DNA of 64,000 bases from Salaquimonas pukyongi (GTDB taxonomy: Bacteria > Pseudomonadota > Alphaproteobacteria > Rhizobiales > Rhizobiaceae): contig NZ_CP019044.1 of assembly GCF_001953055.1 (NCBI RefSeq), positions 930,001-994,000 of the forward strand, read 5' to 3'. This document shows positions 27,442 through 35,297 of the stretch, in pieces (position 1 is the first letter of the stretch; the number at the start of each line of letters is the position of its first letter). Made by a program: the position numbers and the translations under genes. The notes under the pieces were generated by a model. The model saw only the letters and a program-made list of their open reading frames with translations. It was not told the origin of the DNA and ran no database searches.

Positions 27442-27457
27442 TTAACGCGCAATTAAC
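27442..27457 (+). promoter_or_regulatory. CtrA-type binding site (TTAA-N7-TTAAC)
   Basis: TTAA at 27442-27445 and TTAAC at 27453-27457 are separated by exactly seven bases, the full consensus of the alphaproteobacterial cell-cycle regulator CtrA. It lies 54 bp upstream of the small secreted-protein gene at 27511. The motif is seen directly; binding is inferred. Confidence 0.65.
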
Positions 27458-27510
27458 CTTTATGGCGCAGGGTTTTCCTGCCCCGAACGGTTACTGGCAG
27501 GAACCGAACC

Positions 27511-27822
27511 ATGAAACGAATCTCCGAATTTGCCCGCAAGCGTCCTTCCGCGCGCCACTATACCGTGGCTGCCGCCATGATGATTGCCGTTGCAATGCCG
27601 CTTTCCACGCCTTTGGCCGCCCCTTACGTGGTGTTCGTCGCCGACAGCAAGGCAAGCGATGTGCCGCACCCTCACGCAGGCGAGGTGGATCCCGTGATTA
27701 CCGGCAAGACCATTGGTGCCGGTCAGCGTGCGGAATGGGAAAAGAAGCGCAAGAAGTTTCTCGAATGCGGCCTTTGCGGCAAGGAACAGGCCTTTCCCGA
27801 AGCGCTTGCCGGGGACCTCTAG
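27511..27822 (+). CDS. Small secreted hypothetical protein
   Basis: The 103-residue product has a basic N-terminus, a hydrophobic stretch and a likely cleavage site near TPLAAP (about residue 37), so it is probably exported. The mature part has a short charged region and one CGLCG pair (CxxC) near the C-terminus. I do not recognise a named family. The start is supported by AGGAACC upstream and by a CtrA box in the promoter region, which suggests cell-cycle-linked expression. Confidence 0.6.
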   Translation: MKRISEFARKRPSARHYTVAAAMMIAVAMPLSTPLAAPYVVFVADSKASDVPHPHAGEVDPVITGKTIGAGQRAEWEKKRKKFLECGLCGKEQAFPEALAGDL

Positions 27823-27841
27823 ATGTGAGTTCTCACCAGGT

Positions 27842-28000
27842 TGTTCACTCGATCCCATTCTGAAAAGCTGAAGTTGCAAACCATCAGTGATCAGGAGAGG
27901 GACCGAATGAACATCCACAAGAATGCCCGTTTGACGCCGAAAGGTCGAGAGATATTGATCGAGGCCTTGAGCGCGGAGAACATCCTCGCGAGGTGGCAAG
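27842..28000 (+). pseudogene. IS481-family insertion sequence remnant (left end)
   Basis: The stretch reads like the left end of an IS481-type element: a TGTT-starting terminus, the untranslated leader GAAGTTGCAAACCATCAGTG, GGAGAGGGACC as ribosome-binding site, and the transposase N-terminus MNIHKNARLTPKGRE at 27907. Similarity to the family stops after about 20 codons and the frame ends at 28062 without catalytic DDE residues. The right end is not visible, so this is a decayed fragment. The right boundary given here is approximate. Confidence 0.65.
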
Positions 28001-28060
28001 GCACCGCGCTGCGGTATTCTCCTTGCCAGAGGCGAAAAATCCATCCATGCAAACTGCTTT

Positions 28061-28083
28061 AATTTAAACCGGACACGCTCTAG
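28061..28083 (-). repeat. Short dispersed motif, copy 2
   Basis: Read on the minus strand this begins CTAGAGCGTGTCCGG and matches the motif at 3507-3525 at 18 of 20 bases. It sits between the IS481 remnant and the protease gene and could be a terminus of a small element. Confidence 0.35.
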
Positions 28084-28096
28084 CTTTCCAGCTGTC

Positions 28097-28765
28097 CTAT
28101 TGAATACGCTTGATACTGGCGACCACCGAACGGCTGTCGAGGATATCTTCCCAGCGGCCTGAATGGCGTGCTGCCACGCGCTTGATGAATTTGTAGCCTG
28201 TCTTGTCCCAGCGGCGGATTTCATCCGACAGATTGTCGAGCACGAAATCACCGCGGTCAGTGCGCACGGTGAGCACGGCATGGCCTTCGCCATTGGGCTG
28301 CAGCACCACGGTTGCCAGCAGCGCGGAAGCTGGCCATCCCTGATCCATCAGGGTTTTGCGTTTCATCAGCACATAGTCCTCGCAATCGCCGTAATAGGTC
28401 GATTGATCCGGCAGATGCCAATATTCCTCAATGCCGTAGATTTCCTGATCGCTGCGCGGTTCGATTGCCTGATTGGAGACGGTGTTTGCCAATCGCATCT
28501 GCCGCCAGCGTTCGCGGTTCAGTTTCATCGGTTTCGATGACCAGCTTTGAATGGAGCAATCATGCCGGTTTTGCTGGCAGTATTCGTAGTGGCCGATCGG
28601 CTGGGTCGTCAGGCGCCCGGTACGCTGGAAGGGCTCGCCCGCGATTGCCGCGCCGGCCGGCTGTAGCAGCACGAACAATGCCGCAAGCAATGCCGCGAGC
28701 CGCACACGCCCGGCTGTTTTTGCCCAAACGGTTTCGCCGCCGCGCCCAAGTGCGCCGTTTCTCAT
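28097..28765 (-). CDS. Transglutaminase-like cysteine peptidase (BTLCP family)
   Basis: The product has 222 residues with an N-terminal signal or anchor (about 14-36) and the bacterial transglutaminase-like fold. The Cys of YYGDCEDYVLMKR, the His of EGHAVLTVRT and the Asp of DFVLDNLSDE form the presumed catalytic triad. Relatives include the LapG group, which cleaves periplasmic adhesin N-termini, so an envelope protease role is likely but the substrate is unknown. ATG 28765 is chosen; the frame extends upstream only to a TTG. A perfect CtrA box lies 53-68 bp upstream. Confidence 0.83.
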   Translation of the reverse strand: MRNGALGRGGETVWAKTAGRVRLAALLAALFVLLQPAGAAIAGEPFQRTGRLTTQPIGHYEYCQQNRHDCSIQSWSSKPMKLNRERWRQMRLANTVSNQAIEPRSDQEIYGIEEYWHLPDQSTYYGDCEDYVLMKRKTLMDQGWPASALLATVVLQPNGEGHAVLTVRTDRGDFVLDNLSDEIRRWDKTGYKFIKRVAARHSGRWEDILDSRSVVASIKRIQ

Positions 28766-28817
28766 GCCAGGTAAAATGCGTATCCCTCCACGCACCACTG
28801 CCCAATCCCCGCAACGG

Positions 28818-28833
28818 TTAACCAACCGTTAAC
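28818..28833 (-). promoter_or_regulatory. CtrA-type binding site (TTAA-N7-TTAAC)
   Basis: TTAA at 28818-28821 and TTAAC at 28829-28833 are seven bases apart; the site is also valid on the other strand because the flanks are palindromic. It lies just upstream of the BTLCP protease gene (start 28765), so CtrA could regulate that gene. Confidence 0.65.
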
Positions 28834-29080
28834 CAAGCCGATACGCCTTGCTAAGTCAATCAAAGGCGCCGGGGATGGTTAACTGCACGGTTCTGCGTTG
28901 CAAATTTGCACTGTTTCTGCGGGTTTCTGATTTCTGCCGGATCTGCCTTTTGCCGCGCCAGAAATTGCAGGCCAACGGACAAGATGCTGCCTTTTTGCAG
29001 TGCTTGAAGGCTTGTTCCAATGAAGCTGCGCCCGCCATGGCTTCCGCCAGGTGGGGCGCCATCTTGAAAGGAAAACCCTT

Positions 29081-29866
29081 ATGCAGGGTGCCGTGCGGTG
29101 GATGAAAAGACTGCTGTTTGTGCTCGCCGTTCTGTTTGCGCTTCCCGCGCTGTTGTCTGCGGGCTGGTGGCTTTCGCTCGAGCGGCCGGCTTCCTGGCGC
29201 CAGGCGGACTGGTCGTCTGCCGGCATGCTCCCACCGGCTGCCAATACACCGCAAGCCGTCATCCATGTCATGGCAGCGCGTACCGGCGGGCTGAAGGGAG
29301 CCCTTTCGACCCATAGCTGGATTGTCACCAAACGGGCCGGCGCAGCATCCTATGACCGCTATGACAAGGTTGGCTGGGGCAATCCCGTCCGGCGCAACGC
29401 CTATGCAGCCGATGCACGCTGGTATTCCAACACGCCCTTCATCGTCAAAACCATACGCGGTGAAAGGGCGGCACGGCTTATCCCGCGCGTCGAAGCAGCG
29501 ATTGCTGCGTATCCGCATTCGGCCCGTGGGGGATACCGCATCTGGCCGGGCCCCAATTCCAATTCCTTTGTTGCCCATGTTCTGCGCCAGGTGCCCAAAC
29601 TGGACGTCACGCTGCCATCGACGGCGGTCGGGCGCGATTACCTTGCCGATGGCAGCCGCTGGGGCCGTTTCTGGCATGTGGATGGCGATGGCCAGGACGC
29701 CAAACTCAGCCTGGCGGGGTTCGCCGGTGTATCCGTCGGCCTGCGCAGCGGCCTGGAAGTCCACTTCCTTGGCCTGGTTGCCGGCGTGGACATCCGCCGC
29801 CCGGCGGTCAAGCTGCCCGGCTTCGGCCGGCTGGATTTGACCACCACGGCGCTGGCGGACGATTGA
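29081..29866 (+). CDS. DUF3750 family membrane-anchored protein
   Basis: This 261-residue protein has an N-terminal membrane segment or signal (about 8-30) and the DUF3750 features THSWIVTK, RYDKVGWGNPVRR and YRIWPGPNSNSFVAHVLRQVP. The His and Asn/Ser/Phe residues in these blocks resemble a hydrolase-like site, but no activity is established for the family. ATG 29081 has AAAGGAAA upstream. The region between 28766 and 29080 holds the divergent promoter area, including the CtrA box, and no other gene. Confidence 0.72.
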   Translation: MQGAVRWMKRLLFVLAVLFALPALLSAGWWLSLERPASWRQADWSSAGMLPPAANTPQAVIHVMAARTGGLKGALSTHSWIVTKRAGAASYDRYDKVGWGNPVRRNAYAADARWYSNTPFIVKTIRGERAARLIPRVEAAIAAYPHSARGGYRIWPGPNSNSFVAHVLRQVPKLDVTLPSTAVGRDYLADGSRWGRFWHVDGDGQDAKLSLAGFAGVSVGLRSGLEVHFLGLVAGVDIRRPAVKLPGFGRLDLTTTALADD

Positions 29867-29912
29867 AGACCGATTGTGCAGTTAATTGATTCGCCGTGGT
29901 TTTCTACATAAA

Positions 29913-29926
29913 GTTTGATATCAAAC
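29913..29926. promoter_or_regulatory. MarR-type operator 1 (GTTTGATATCAAAC)
   Basis: A perfect 14-bp palindrome lies upstream of the marR-like gene. The motif with its right flank CTAAAT is repeated 42 bp downstream, so the two sites lie about four helical turns apart on the same DNA face. Confidence 0.7.
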
Positions 29927-29955
29927 TAAATTTGACACGCCTTTCAGATTTATAA

Positions 29956-29967
29956 TTTGATATCAAA
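29956..29967. promoter_or_regulatory. MarR-type operator 2 (TTTGATATCAAA)
   Basis: This is the second palindrome, with the same CTAAAT right flank as site 1. It overlaps the likely -35 box of the marR promoter, so bound regulator would block RNA polymerase, consistent with autorepression. Confidence 0.7.
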
Positions 29968-29984
29968 CTAAATCCTGGTATAGT
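29957..29984 (+). promoter_or_regulatory. Probable sigma-70-type promoter of the marR-like gene
   Basis: TTGATA (29957-29962) and TATAGT (29979-29984) are separated by 16 bp, each one base from consensus, 31 bp before the ATG at 30015. Operator 2 overlaps the -35 element. Confidence 0.6.
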
Positions 29985-30014
29985 GCTGGCTGTTCCTGCC
30001 GGACGAGGTGTTTC

Positions 30015-30518
30015 ATGCGCACCAGCGAAGCCGAAGCCCTGTATCGTTTCTACCGATCTGCTGATCAGGCGGCCCGCTTGATGCGGCTGTCTGCCGACAG
30101 GCTGTTGCCGGACGGGCTGAGTCTTGCGCAGTTCGAATTGCTGGATCTGCTGGTCAGCCATTCCCATCCACCTGAAGAAGATGAACAGGATTCAGAAGGG
30201 CTTGCGCCGGCGGAAGCGGCCCGGAAACTCGGCCTGACAAGGGGGTCGCTCACCAGCCTGCTCAACCAGCTTGTTGCGCGCAAGCTGGCGGTCACCCGCG
30301 CAGCGCCCCGTGACCGGCGCTCAAAACGCATCATGGTCACCGCCAGGGGCAGGGCGCTTCACCGCGATGCCATGATCGGGCTTTCCGGCTTTACCAGCGC
30401 GATGCTGACGGTCTTTTCCCGGGACCGGTTTTCTGCGGTGCAGGAATTGCTGGATGAGTTTATCCGCTGGCTTGAAACCGAAGGCCGTTTGCAAAGCGGG
30501 GCGGGCCGGTCACAATAA
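30015..30518 (+). CDS. MarR-family transcriptional regulator
   Basis: The 167-residue protein has a winged helix (about 58-110) with the recognition part AARKLGLTRGSLTSLLNQL and the wing APRDRRSKRIMVTARG, as in MarR/PadR-like repressors. GAGG precedes the ATG. Two identical palindromes upstream argue for autoregulation, and the aldo/keto reductase 45 bp downstream is the likely co-regulated gene. MarR ligands are usually phenolic or electrophilic compounds; the effector here is unknown. Confidence 0.88.
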   Translation: MRTSEAEALYRFYRSADQAARLMRLSADRLLPDGLSLAQFELLDLLVSHSHPPEEDEQDSEGLAPAEAARKLGLTRGSLTSLLNQLVARKLAVTRAAPRDRRSKRIMVTARGRALHRDAMIGLSGFTSAMLTVFSRDRFSAVQELLDEFIRWLETEGRLQSGAGRSQ

Positions 30519-30563
30519 TGGCTGCCGCACGCTGATTCTTTCCACACATACCGGAGAATGCCC

Positions 30564-31607
30564 ATGCAATACCGCCCGCTTGGGAACACCGACACGCTGG
30601 TTTCCCGGCTATGCCTGGGCACCATGACCTGGGGTTCGCAAAACAGCGAGGCCGAGGCCCATGAACAGCTTGATTATGCCGTCGGCGAGGGGGTGAATTT
30701 CCTCGACACGGCAGAAATGTATCCCACCACCCCGCGCCGGGCCGAAACCACGGGCCTGACGGAGGAGATCATTGGCACCTGGCTGCAGCGCCGGACCGAC
30801 CGAGACAAGCTGGTGGTGGCGACCAAGGTGACAGGGGAAGGAAACCGGGACATCCGCGGCGGTGCGCGCGTTACCGGCGCCATTGTGCGTGAAGCGCTTG
30901 AAGCCAGCCTTGTCAGGCTCAGAACCGGTCACATCGATCTTTACCAGCTGCACTGGCCCAATCGCGGCTCCTACCACTTCCGCAAGAACTGGAATTATGA
31001 TCCGTCCGGGCAGGACCGCGGCGACATTGAAGGTGAGATCGCCGACATTCTGGGCGAGGTGGCAAAGCTGCAGGCGGAAGGCAAGCTGAAACACTTCGGC
31101 CTGTCCAACGAGAGCGCCTGGGGAACCCGCAAATGGGTTGAGGCTTCCGAGCGCTTTGATCTTCCCCGTGTCGTCTCGATCCAGAACGAGTATTCCCTGA
31201 TCTGCCGGCTTTTCGATCTCGATCTTGCCGAAGTGGCGGTTCGCGATGACGTGGGTTTGCTGGCTTTTTCACCGCTGGCCGCCGGGGCTCTTTCCGGCAA
31301 GTATCTGGATGGCGGCATCCCGCCGGGCTCGCGCCGTTCCATCCAGCCAAACCTCAACGGGCGCTATACCGATCGCAGCGAAACCGCCATTGCCCGCTAC
31401 GCCGAAGTGGCTGAAAAGAACGGCTTGCCCCTGGCGCAGATGGCACTTGCCTTCTGTCTGACCCGCCCTTTCATGACCTCCGTCATCATTGGCGCAACCT
31501 CCATGGATCAGCTCAGGACAAACATTGCCGCCAAGGATATCACCCTATCAGATGCGGTGATGGCGGATATCCAGGCAGCCCATCGCGAACATCCGATGCC
31601 CATTTAG
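30564..31607 (+). CDS. Aldo/keto reductase (Tas-like)
   Basis: This 347-residue NADPH-dependent reductase has the AKR tetrad visible as Asp and Tyr in NFLDTAEMYP, Lys in VVATKV and His in YQLHWPN. It starts MQYRPLGNT like E. coli Tas and has the family's cofactor region IIGATSMDQL near the C-terminus. ATG 30564 is used because GGAG lies 7 nt upstream, whereas the ATG at 30558 is too close to it. It is probably transcribed with the MarR gene and could detoxify an aldehyde or quinone. Confidence 0.9.
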   Translation: MQYRPLGNTDTLVSRLCLGTMTWGSQNSEAEAHEQLDYAVGEGVNFLDTAEMYPTTPRRAETTGLTEEIIGTWLQRRTDRDKLVVATKVTGEGNRDIRGGARVTGAIVREALEASLVRLRTGHIDLYQLHWPNRGSYHFRKNWNYDPSGQDRGDIEGEIADILGEVAKLQAEGKLKHFGLSNESAWGTRKWVEASERFDLPRVVSIQNEYSLICRLFDLDLAEVAVRDDVGLLAFSPLAAGALSGKYLDGGIPPGSRRSIQPNLNGRYTDRSETAIARYAEVAEKNGLPLAQMALAFCLTRPFMTSVIIGATSMDQLRTNIAAKDITLSDAVMADIQAAHREHPMPI

Positions 31608-31815
31608 GCTCGTTGCAGGGCTGATATTGGGCCGATACAGGCTGATGCCCCCGATTGCAGCGCGGCAGGAGATCGCAGCGCTGCAAGAAGTGTGTTCGAA
31701 CAGGGGCTGGCAGGCGAAGAAGCCATGGACCCTGCCAGCTTCCCTTTCTATACTCACCGCCTGCCATCAAAGCGCCGTCCGGGGGGAAGCGCTGGCGCAG
31801 GACAAGGGAGGCGGC

Positions 31816-33633
31816 GTGAAGAGACTTCAGCGCCTGTTGCGCAGACCTGTACTGGTACAGGGCGTGTTGTTTTGCCTGTTGCTGGCGCTGTCGGCGGCAG
31901 CGTTCTGGCTTGCCACATCCCGTGCCACACGGCTTGCTGAAACCGGTATCCGCAACAGCGCCGAAGACACCCTTCGCCTTCAGGCCGAAGCCATTGTCAG
32001 CCAGCTCGACAAACATCGTTTCGTGCCGGCAGTACTGGCAAAACGCCGGGAAATCATCAGCCTGGCCTCTCTCAACCCCGCGCTTCCGCAGGATCCCGGC
32101 CTGAAATCCGTATTGGAAGACACGACCTGGCTTTCCGGCAGCCTGGACATTGCGGTTGCTTCTCCCGACGGCCGCATTCTCGCCGGGGTAACGGGACTGG
32201 TGACGGAGACAATTGCCGATTTGCGCGGATTGCGCATCCCGTCCGCCCAGGGCCGGCTGGGCCGTTCCTCGGTCAAACTGGCCAACGGTAAACGCGCCTA
32301 TGGCTTTTCATCCTCCATACGCATTGCAAACCGCCATGCCGGTTCGGTGATCGTGCTGGCCCCCGTGGAGGCCATCGAGCGGTCCTGGACACTTTCTGGC
32401 AAACCGGTTTTTGCCACCGACAACCGTCTGGAAGTGGTAGCGCGCGATTTGCAGGCCAGCCAGCTTGCTTCCGACGATGAATTGATGACCTTGCTGGCGC
32501 CGGCAAGCCTTGCGGGTCGCATCGAGCGGGCAGGCGAGCGCTATGCACTCTTCACACGGCCCATCAATCCCGTCGGCTGGCGGTTGCATGTGCTGGAAAA
32601 CCTGCGCCCCATCGGCGAAGCCTGGAACCAGGCGGCACTGATCAGCCTGCTGGGATCTGCACTGCTGGTTGTCGCCTCCATGTGGCTGGCAAACCGCTGG
32701 CTCACCCGCAGCCGTCAGGCCCGGATGGAGCGGGCCAATGCAATCCGCCTTGAGCGCACGGTGCGAGAGCGTACCCGGGAACTCTCACGGGCAAACGAAC
32801 GCCTCCGCCAGACTCAGCGGGAACTCGTCCAGGCCGGCAAACTGGCCGGTCTTGGCCAGATGTCGGCAGCCCTGAGCCACGAATTCAACCAGCCGCTGGC
32901 CGCAATAAGGTCCTATGCGGACAATGCCGCGCAATATCTGCAGCGCGGGCGCACCGGGGAGGCGGAAGACAACATAACCCGCATTGCCGCGCTGACCGCC
33001 CGCATGGCCGCCATCAGCAAGGACCTGCAGAATTTTGCCCGCCGCCCCCAGGAGCGGACCAGTGCCGTTGATCTTCGCGAGGTTGTTGACGGGGCGCTGG
33101 AACTGGTTGCCGGCCGGGTGGCTGAAAGCGGGGTGACGGTAAAAACGGAACTTCCCGGCCAGCCCTTGCTGGTGCGCGCGGGCGTGAACCGCCTGCAGCA
33201 GGTGGTGATCAACCTGTTGACCAACGCACTTGATGCCATGGCGCAATCTGCGGGCAAACCGGCGCAGGACCAGACAAGGAAGCCAAGCCACGCCAGGCGA
33301 ACCGCGCCGGATTTGAAAATCACCGCATCGAGCCAGCGCAACAAGGTGATATTGAAGATACGCGATTGCGGCCCCGGCTTCAGCAAGGATGTTGCCGAAA
33401 AGATGTTCGATCCCTTCTATACGACAAAGGGCGTCAATGAGGGTCTCGGCCTCGGCCTTTCAATTTCCTACAACATCATCCGGGATTTTGCTGGCAAGCT
33501 GATGGCAAGGAATCATCCCGCGGGCGGTGCGGAATTTATCATCGAACTGGAACCCTGGCGGGAAGAGGAAACGCCATTGGAGCCACGCGATAACGTCCGC
33601 TCCGGCGGGCAGGATACGGTAGCGGCCCAATGA
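31816..33633 (+). CDS. dctB: C4-dicarboxylate sensor histidine kinase DctB
   Basis: The 605-residue protein has two membrane helices (about 15-32 and 275-297) enclosing a periplasmic sensor region, then a coiled segment (TRELSRANERL), the dimerisation/phosphoacceptor motif ALSHEFNQPLAAI with His, and ATPase boxes NLLTNALDAM, IRDCGPGF and GLGLGLSI. This is the DctB layout. The GTG start follows AAGGGAGG; the upstream in-frame extension lacks a signal. It overlaps dctD by 4 bp and lies 5' of dctPQM, so dicarboxylate sensing is likely. Confidence 0.88.
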   Translation: MKRLQRLLRRPVLVQGVLFCLLLALSAAAFWLATSRATRLAETGIRNSAEDTLRLQAEAIVSQLDKHRFVPAVLAKRREIISLASLNPALPQDPGLKSVLEDTTWLSGSLDIAVASPDGRILAGVTGLVTETIADLRGLRIPSAQGRLGRSSVKLANGKRAYGFSSSIRIANRHAGSVIVLAPVEAIERSWTLSGKPVFATDNRLEVVARDLQASQLASDDELMTLLAPASLAGRIERAGERYALFTRPINPVGWRLHVLENLRPIGEAWNQAALISLLGSALLVVASMWLANRWLTRSRQARMERANAIRLERTVRERTRELSRANERLRQTQRELVQAGKLAGLGQMSAALSHEFNQPLAAIRSYADNAAQYLQRGRTGEAEDNITRIAALTARMAAISKDLQNFARRPQERTSAVDLREVVDGALELVAGRVAESGVTVKTELPGQPLLVRAGVNRLQQVVINLLTNALDAMAQSAGKPAQDQTRKPSHARRTAPDLKITASSQRNKVILKIRDCGPGFSKDVAEKMFDPFYTTKGVNEGLGLGLSISYNIIRDFAGKLMARNHPAGGAEFIIELEPWREEETPLEPRDNVRSGGQDTVAAQ

Positions 33634-35063
33634 CCACAGCAACCGTCATTTCCGGGAAATCCGGTGAAGCTGGAGCAAAGACACTCCGCTCAACTGCGGA
33701 AGGCCGTTTTCTGTTCCTCGATGATGAAGAGGATATCCGCATCTCGACCCGTCAGGCCTTCGATCTCGATGGTCTCGACCTGGAGTGTTTCGACCATGCC
33801 GAAAACATGCTGGCCGAGATATCGGCCGGGTTTTCCGGCGTCGTGATCACCGACATTCGCATGCCGGGCATGGACGGGATTTCACTGCTTGGCAAGGTTC
33901 AGGAGATCGATCCCGACCTGCCGGTCATTCTGGTCACCGGTCATGGCGACATCCAGCTTGCGGTGGAGGCAATGCGCCGCGGCGCCTATGACTTCATCGA
34001 AAAGCCGTTTACCGCCGCCCATCTGATAGAAGTGGCCAGAAAGGCGCTGGAAAAACGCGCCTTGACACTGGAAGTTCGCCGGCTTCGCTCCGGGGCGCAG
34101 GGGATTGATGAGCTTGAAGCCACCTTGCCCGGCCGCTCCGAGGTCATGCGGGAAACCCGCAAGCAGATCCGCGCAGCAGCCCAGGCCGGCATGGACCTGC
34201 TGATCGTTGGGGAGACCGGCACCGGCAAGGACATTACCGCCCGTGCCATCCACGGCTTGAGCGAACGGGCCGAAAAACCCTTTGTCTCCATCAATTGCGG
34301 CGCGATTCCCTCCGGTCACTTCGAAAGTGAGTTGTTTGGCCATGAAGTGGGCGCTTTTCCCGGCGCCCTGCGCGCCCGTTACGGCCGGCTGGAACATGGC
34401 CGGGGCGGGACCATCTTTCTCGATGAGGTCGAGAGCATGCCTTTCGGTCTGCAGATCAAGTTTCTGCAAGTTCTTCAGGACCGCTCCATCAGCCGGCTGG
34501 GCAGCAATGAGACGATCGGCCTCGATGTCCGCTTTATCGCCGCCTCCAAGGTTGATCTGGAGCAGGAAGTTGCCGCCGGCCGTTTTCGCCAGGACCTGCT
34601 GTTCCGCCTCAACACGATGACCATCCGCCTGCCGGAGCTGGCATTGCGCCCTGGCGACATTCCGCTGCTGTTTTCAGACCTTGTGTACCAGGCAGCAAGC
34701 CGTCACCGGCTGGAGACGCGCCCCGTTCCGCCAACCCTGCTTGCAGAACTGTCGGCCAGGGCCTGGCCCGGCAATGTGCGCGAATTGAAGAATGCAGCCG
34801 AGCGGTTTGCGCTTGGTTTGGATCTTTTTGGCGAAGGAACAGCACCCGCCGAAGAATCGTCCGGCAGCACGCTGTCAGAACAAATGGCCAGCCACGAGCG
34901 CAGGCTGATCGCCTCCAGCCTTGCCGCCCATGGCGGCAGCCTCAAGCCCGTTTACGAGGCGCTCGGCATCTCCCGCAAATCGCTCTACGAAAAGATGCAG
35001 CGCCATGGCCTGTCGCGGGAGGACTTTCTCGACAGGCAGTCAAAAAACCACCCCTCCCGGTGA
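33630..35063 (+). CDS. dctD: DctD-type response regulator with GAFPGA variant
   Basis: This 477-residue protein has a receiver domain with phosphoacceptor Asp75 (VVITDIRMPG), an AAA+ domain with Walker A GETGTGKD (about 194-201), Walker B TIFLDEVE, and RFRQDLLFRLN, and a Fis-type HTH at the C-terminus (ALGISRKSLYEKM). Loop 1, normally GAFTGA and needed to contact sigma-54, reads GAFPGA (241-246, Pro244). Sigma-54 dependence is therefore uncertain, and no canonical -24/-12 promoter was found before dctP. Confidence 0.87.
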   Translation: MTTATVISGKSGEAGAKTLRSTAEGRFLFLDDEEDIRISTRQAFDLDGLDLECFDHAENMLAEISAGFSGVVITDIRMPGMDGISLLGKVQEIDPDLPVILVTGHGDIQLAVEAMRRGAYDFIEKPFTAAHLIEVARKALEKRALTLEVRRLRSGAQGIDELEATLPGRSEVMRETRKQIRAAAQAGMDLLIVGETGTGKDITARAIHGLSERAEKPFVSINCGAIPSGHFESELFGHEVGAFPGALRARYGRLEHGRGGTIFLDEVESMPFGLQIKFLQVLQDRSISRLGSNETIGLDVRFIAASKVDLEQEVAAGRFRQDLLFRLNTMTIRLPELALRPGDIPLLFSDLVYQAASRHRLETRPVPPTLLAELSARAWPGNVRELKNAAERFALGLDLFGEGTAPAEESSGSTLSEQMASHERRLIASSLAAHGGSLKPVYEALGISRKSLYEKMQRHGLSREDFLDRQSKNHPSR

Positions 35064-35297
35064 GGGCCGCAACGCCCTTTTACCATCCGTCTTTAGCGGC
35101 TTCCCAGGCCCAACGGGTGGGAAACCACACATGCAGAACGGGTGATGTTACCGATTCTACCCATTTTGCCGGTGTGCACCCCGATTGGTCACATTTGCGG
35201 TCTAACCGTTCTTGACGGGCGGCAGGGGCTTGGGCTCTTTGCCGCCAACCTGGGCCATCGGGGCCTGGAGGACATTCTTTTAACGGGAGGTATATCC

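Noticed and set aside
31627-31815. N-terminal extension of DctB to an upstream start
   Set aside because: The extension has no ribosome-binding site and no family similarity, whereas the GTG at 31816 has AAGGGAGG directly upstream and gives the usual DctB length.
35064-35297. Sigma-54 promoter upstream of dctP, for example TTGGTCACATTTGC
   Set aside because: The GG and GC elements are separated by 8 bases where 10 are needed, and other candidates are 1-2 bases off. No canonical -24/-12 element could be supported.
35142-35297. N-terminal extension of DctP
   Set aside because: The in-frame extension would hide the clear signal peptide that begins at 35298, where a good ribosome-binding site is present.
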